Shown here: positions 61,531 to 64,000 of the stretch, in pieces
Position numbering within the stretch: position 1 is the first letter of the stretch
Layout of the letters: every line of letters starts with the position of its first letter
Origin: an uncultured Deferribacterales bacterium
GTDB taxonomy: Bacteria; Chrysiogenota; Deferribacteres; Deferribacterales; Mucispirillaceae
Length of the DNA stretch: 64,000 nt
Direction: 5' to 3'
NCBI GenBank assembly: GCA_947853665.1
Contig: CANTXF010000016.1
Location: 186,001 to 250,000 of the forward strand
The notes under the pieces: model-generated
Seen by the model: the letters and a program-made list of their open reading frames with translations, nothing else
What the model was told of the DNA's origin: nothing
The model's database searches: none
Program-made: the position numbers and the translations under genes

Positions 61531-61568
61531 AAAGCCTTATGAAGAACCTTTCCCCGTTAATTTTTTGC

Positions 61569-61598
61569 TTGACTTAATGACGTAAATAACGCTATAAG
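61569..61598 (+). promoter_or_regulatory. predicted sigma-70 promoter of tRNA-Leu
   Basis: TTGACT (61569-61574) and TATAAG (61593-61598) with an 18-base spacer, 18 bases before the tRNA. Confidence 0.7.
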
Positions 61599-61616
61599 GT
61601 TCTCTCGTTAAATAAC

Positions 61617-61700
61617 GCCGAAGTGGTGGAACTGGTAGACACGCAGGTTTCAGGTACCTGTGAGGTAACACTTGTGGGGGTTCAAGTCCCCCCTTCGGCA
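61617..61700 (+). tRNA. tRNA-Leu (anticodon CAG)
   Basis: 84-nt class II tRNA. The acceptor arm GCCGAAG pairs with CTTCGGC, discriminator A; the anticodon stem CAGGT/ACCTG encloses loop TTCAGGT with CAG at 61651-61653; there is a long variable arm, and the T arm GGGGG-TTCAAGT-CCCCC is intact. CCA is not encoded. Confidence 0.97.
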
Positions 61701-61707
61701 TAAAAAT

Positions 61708-61742
61708 AAAAGGCGGTTCTTTGAGAGTCGCCTTTTGTTTTT
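61708..61742 (+). terminator. terminator after tRNA-Leu, probably bidirectional
   Basis: AAAAGGCG and CGCCTTTT pair around a 13-base loop and are followed by GTTTTTT on the plus strand; on the minus strand TTTTATTTTT follows, so it also suits the LysR gene ending at 61743. Confidence 0.85.
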
Positions 61743-62615
61743 TCAACAGGACTTCAGCCTCTCCAGAAATAAACCGGCGGCTTTTGAAAATACAGGATAT
61801 TTTTTCCACACGACGCTTATGTCCGCTTTAAGCTCAGGTTCGAAAGGCTTAAAACAAAGCTCCCCGTCGCCTTTCACGTTAATAAGGCCGTCGAAGCCCA
61901 AAACGCAGCCCAAGCCCCCGCGCACCATTACGGACGCATTGAAAATAAGATTATAAGTAGCCACAATATTAAGCTGTTCGTAATTTTTACCAAGCCAGCT
62001 CGTAATGTTGCTTCTCACCCTCGCAAGCCTGGGATATATAAGAGGCAAACCAGAAACGTCCTCCGGCGACAGGGCCTTTTTAACCGCAAGGGGGTTATCT
62101 CTGCGCATAAGCACGCCCCATCTGTCTGTCAGCGGCAAACGCAGATAGCCGTATTTTTCAGCGTCGACGGGGCCTAAAAGAAGGCCGAAATCAAGGAGCC
62201 CTTTATCTATCCTTTCCATTACGGTTTCGGCGTCCCCGCTGAATATATGGAATGATACTCCCGGATATTCCGCCCGGATATCCCCGGCCGCTTCGGCAAT
62301 CACGCTCATACCCCGGGATTCTCCCGCTCCGATGTAAACGTCGCCGGTTATAAGCTCTTCCGGAGCCTGAAGCTCTGCTTCAGTCCTTTGCAGCAATTCC
62401 ACTATTTCCCCAGCTCTTTTGCGCAGAAACATGCCTTCGTCGGTAAGGGTTATCTTTCGCCTTCCGCGTATAAAGAGCTTTACACCAAGCTCTTCCTCCA
62501 GATCCATAAGCTGCTTTGACAGAGCGGGCTGGCTTACGTGTAGCTGAACGGCCGCTCCGGAAATGCTTTCCTCTCTGGCTACGGCCAGAAAATATCTTAA
62601 TATTCTCACGTCCAT
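61743..62615 (-). CDS. LysR-family transcriptional regulator
   Basis: 290 aa. The N-terminal winged helix (MDVRILRYFLAVAREESISGAAVQLHVSQPALSKQLMDLEEELGVKLF) is canonical, and the effector domain spans about 90-290. The closest in style are CynR/YbhD-type regulators. It is transcribed away from the small gene at 62737 and the SUMF1-domain gene, its likely targets. The regulator's ligand is unknown. Confidence 0.93.
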   Translation of the reverse strand: MDVRILRYFLAVAREESISGAAVQLHVSQPALSKQLMDLEEELGVKLFIRGRRKITLTDEGMFLRKRAGEIVELLQRTEAELQAPEELITGDVYIGAGESRGMSVIAEAAGDIRAEYPGVSFHIFSGDAETVMERIDKGLLDFGLLLGPVDAEKYGYLRLPLTDRWGVLMRRDNPLAVKKALSPEDVSGLPLIYPRLARVRSNITSWLGKNYEQLNIVATYNLIFNASVMVRGGLGCVLGFDGLINVKGDGELCFKPFEPELKADISVVWKKYPVFSKAAGLFLERLKSC

Positions 62616-62647
62616 AGGCTCCTCCTACGGTATATTACCATTTTTTA

Positions 62648-62666
62648 ATATAACTTCAAATTATAT
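62648..62666. promoter_or_regulatory. inverted repeat, candidate LysR operator
   Basis: ATATAA and TTATAT separated by 7 bases lie in the 121-base intergenic region between the divergent LysR gene and the 62737 gene. The spacing fits the T-N11-A core of LysR sites, but the region is AT-rich, so chance is possible. Confidence 0.4.
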
Positions 62667-62736
62667 CTAACTATCTAATATAAGTATTTTACATATCAAA
62701 ATTTACGATTTATTTTCTGCCTGTGAGGTTGATTTT

Positions 62737-63006
62737 ATGGAAAACCGGTTTAAGGATTCTTTCACTCTGAGGGACCTTGAGGACGCGGGATGCGGGGCGG
62801 ATATAATAGAGCGTTTCGTATGCCTGGAAAAGGATAAGAAAACGAAAGAGCAGCTGCGTATGCTTACCCGCCACAGGCACAGGCTTTTAGACAATGCGCA
62901 TAAAGCCCAGAAAGAGCTGGATTGCCTGGATTATATCGTGCGGCTGCTAAAAAAGGAAGATTCCGCGGCGGAATATCGGGAAAAACAGCCGGAAAAAAAC
63001 CTATAA
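62737..63006 (+). CDS. small helical protein of unknown function divergent from LysR
   Basis: 89 aa, almost all alpha-helical and highly charged, with FTLRDLEDAGCGADIIERFVCLEKDKKTKEQLRMLTRHRHRLLDNAHKAQKELDCLDYIV. Similar short proteins with the DLEDAGC start are common in gut anaerobes next to LysR regulators and oxidoreductases; no function is established to my knowledge. Two or three conserved-looking Cys (19, 29, 63) suggest redox sensing, which is only a guess. The tail after residue 75 looks disordered. Confidence 0.7.
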   Translation: MENRFKDSFTLRDLEDAGCGADIIERFVCLEKDKKTKEQLRMLTRHRHRLLDNAHKAQKELDCLDYIVRLLKKEDSAAEYREKQPEKNL

Positions 63007-63111
63007 ATAAAACCTGAGAGGTAAAGGCGCCCGTAAAAAACGCCGTTAAAGTTTTGCTGAATGAGCAGATCGGGCAAGAAAACGGATATATCGTATCTAT
63101 AAACAGGAACG

Positions 63112-63132
63112 GTTTTAATAATATATTAAAAC
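63112..63132. promoter_or_regulatory. inverted repeat before the SUMF1-domain gene
   Basis: GTTTTAATA and TATTAAAAC form 9-bp perfect arms around a 3-base centre, 10 bases before the AAGGAG site. Possible operator or mRNA leader hairpin. The rest of the 63007-63154 gap shows no clear promoter. Confidence 0.5.
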
Positions 63133-63154
63133 ATCAAAAATCAAGGAGAAGGGC

Positions 63155-64000
63155 ATGGAAACAACGAGAAGAAACATTTTAAAATATGCCGCGTTAGGCT
63201 CGCTGTCCCTATCGCTGGGAGGTTTTCCGGGAATTTCGGCGGCTCAGGCCGATAAAAGCGGCAGATACGTTTTAATAAACGGAGGCGGCTTTACTATGGG
63301 AAGCCCCGATTCTGAGTTTTTGAGAGAAAAAGACGAATCGCAGCATAAAGTAACGGTAAGCGGCTTTTATATGGGAAAATATCACGTTACCCAAAAAGAA
63401 TACGCGGAGCTTATGGGCCGCAACCCTTCCGAATTCAAAAGAGAAAACGCTCCGGTGGAAAACGTCACGTGGTACGACGCGGTGGAATACTGCAACGCCC
63501 TGAGCGTAAAAGAAGGATTTACCCCAGCCTACGCTTTAAACGGCCGCGCCGTTACATGGAATAAAAGCGCAAACGGATACCGCCTGCCTACGGAAGCGGA
63601 ATGGGAATACGCAGCAAGGGCGGGCACCGTTACCCCATTCTACACGGGGGAAAATATCACGGTAAAGCAAGCCAACTGGTACGGCACGTATCCATATAAA
63701 GACGGCGAAAGCGGCGAAGCCCGCCAGAGAACCTTAGACGCGGGGAGCTTCGCTCCCAACCCCTGGGGATTGTACGATATGAGCGGCAACGTGTGGGAAT
63801 GGTGCTGGGACTGGTACGGGCAGTATGACGCGCAGGCTCAGATCAACCCGTCCGGCCCGGAGGAGGGAGTATATAAAGTGCACAGAGGCGGAGGATGGAA
63901 CGATTTCGGCAGACATCTGCGCCTTGCTTACAGAGCGGCTTTTACCCCCGTAAACCGCATGTATAACATCGGGTTCCGCGTAGTGCGCAGCGCGGCGCCG
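63155..64000 (+). CDS. Tat-exported SUMF1/formylglycine-generating-enzyme-like protein (3' end cut by window)
   Basis: 282 residues visible, frame open to the window end. A twin-arginine signal (ETTRRNILKYAALGSLSLSLGG, cleavage after the Ala-Gln-Ala near 32) is followed by the SUMF1 fold: GGGFTMGSPDSE, VTQKEYAELMG, PVENVTWYDAVEYCNALS, GYRLPTEAEWEYAARAG, NPWGLYDMSGNVWEWCWDWY, RGGGWNDFGRHLRLAYR and IGFRVV. The two active-site Cys of true formylglycine-generating enzyme (RGGSWxC...C) are absent (GGGWNDFGRH), so it should not make formylglycine. ATG with AAGGAG 6 bases upstream. Periplasmic; role unknown. Confidence 0.88.
   Translation, partial: METTRRNILKYAALGSLSLSLGGFPGISAAQADKSGRYVLINGGGFTMGSPDSEFLREKDESQHKVTVSGFYMGKYHVTQKEYAELMGRNPSEFKRENAPVENVTWYDAVEYCNALSVKEGFTPAYALNGRAVTWNKSANGYRLPTEAEWEYAARAGTVTPFYTGENITVKQANWYGTYPYKDGESGEARQRTLDAGSFAPNPWGLYDMSGNVWEWCWDWYGQYDAQAQINPSGPEEGVYKVHRGGGWNDFGRHLRLAYRAAFTPVNRMYNIGFRVVRSAAP

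Noticed and set aside
63155-64000. Calling this gene formylglycine-generating enzyme
   Set aside because: The fold is right but the two catalytic cysteines are absent in the visible part.
1-64000. Mobile elements, prophage, CRISPR arrays, defence systems
   Set aside because: I looked for transposases, integrases, repeats with regular spacers and restriction or toxin genes and saw none; the gene content and codon style are uniform.

Overview
The window is ordinary chromosome from a Gram-negative (diderm) bacterium of fairly balanced base composition with a strong taste for ATA (Ile) and AAG/AGG-rich third positions. The diderm call rests on lptA/lptB/lptC, kdsB and kdsD (LPS transport and Kdo), a lipoprotein with a lipobox, mreBCD-mrdA-rodA (rod shape) and ihfB. 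The gene order dinG-pgi-tilS-hpt-ftsH-folP-cdaA-ybbR-glmM-pdxJ-acpS-kdsB-pyrG-kdsD-lptC-lptA-lptB-rpoN-hpf-rapZ-PTS(Man)-HPr-EI resembles the layout known from Desulfobacterota/Geobacter-like and Deferribacterota-like lineages. I cannot name a genus from sequence alone. There is no sign of prophage, insertion sequence, CRISPR or plasmid genes.

Layout. (1) 12-5078, minus: a five-gene ABC-2 export operon (membrane fusion protein, two separate ATPases, two permeases) behind its own promoter with a tandem 11-bp-period repeat. (2) 5300-6085, minus: a DUF134/NifX-type fusion protein with its own promoter, palindromic operator and terminator. (3) 6155-30852, minus: about 27 tightly packed housekeeping genes, many joined by ATGA or TAATG overlaps, running from a DinG-type helicase through central enzymes, c-di-AMP synthesis, LPS export, sigma-54 and a mannose-family PTS to enzyme I. 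(4) 31001-34655: mobB (+), then cheR with an unknown pseudo-receiver protein (-), then rarD (+). (5) 34658-48450, minus: murJ-dtd-MBL-tsaB-rimI-DUF465-metK-ahcY-FAD oxidoreductase-plsC-folK-hisS-aspS, then a LysM lipoprotein and a LOG-family protein. (6) 48544-50674, plus: ihfB and a MutS-like membrane ATPase. (7) 50675-59991, minus: mreB-mreC-mreD-mrdA-rodA, a radical-SAM/DUF2344 fusion, a TIGR02757 protein, trxA and an acetyltransferase. (8) 60156-64000: moeA, tRNA-Leu(CAG), a LysR regulator, a small divergent gene and the 5' part of a Tat-exported SUMF1-domain protein cut by the window end.

Most genes are conserved housekeeping. The best leads are departures from family rules. CTP synthase carries Ser in place of its glutaminase nucleophile Cys. 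A lipoamide-dehydrogenase-like flavoprotein lacks both redox cysteines and the catalytic His. A pseudo-receiver protein with Arg at the phosphorylation site is translationally coupled to CheR. A MutS-like gene has its conserved N-terminus upstream of any normal start codon. On the regulatory side, murJ and ihfB appear to share interlocked, mutually exclusive promoters. A promoter-terminator pair between aspS and the LysM lipoprotein may define a small RNA. Two operons appear to start with near-leaderless mRNAs. No stretch longer than 300 bases lacks a gene; the longest gaps (61344-61616, 36188-36434, 5079-5299) are described through the sites they hold.
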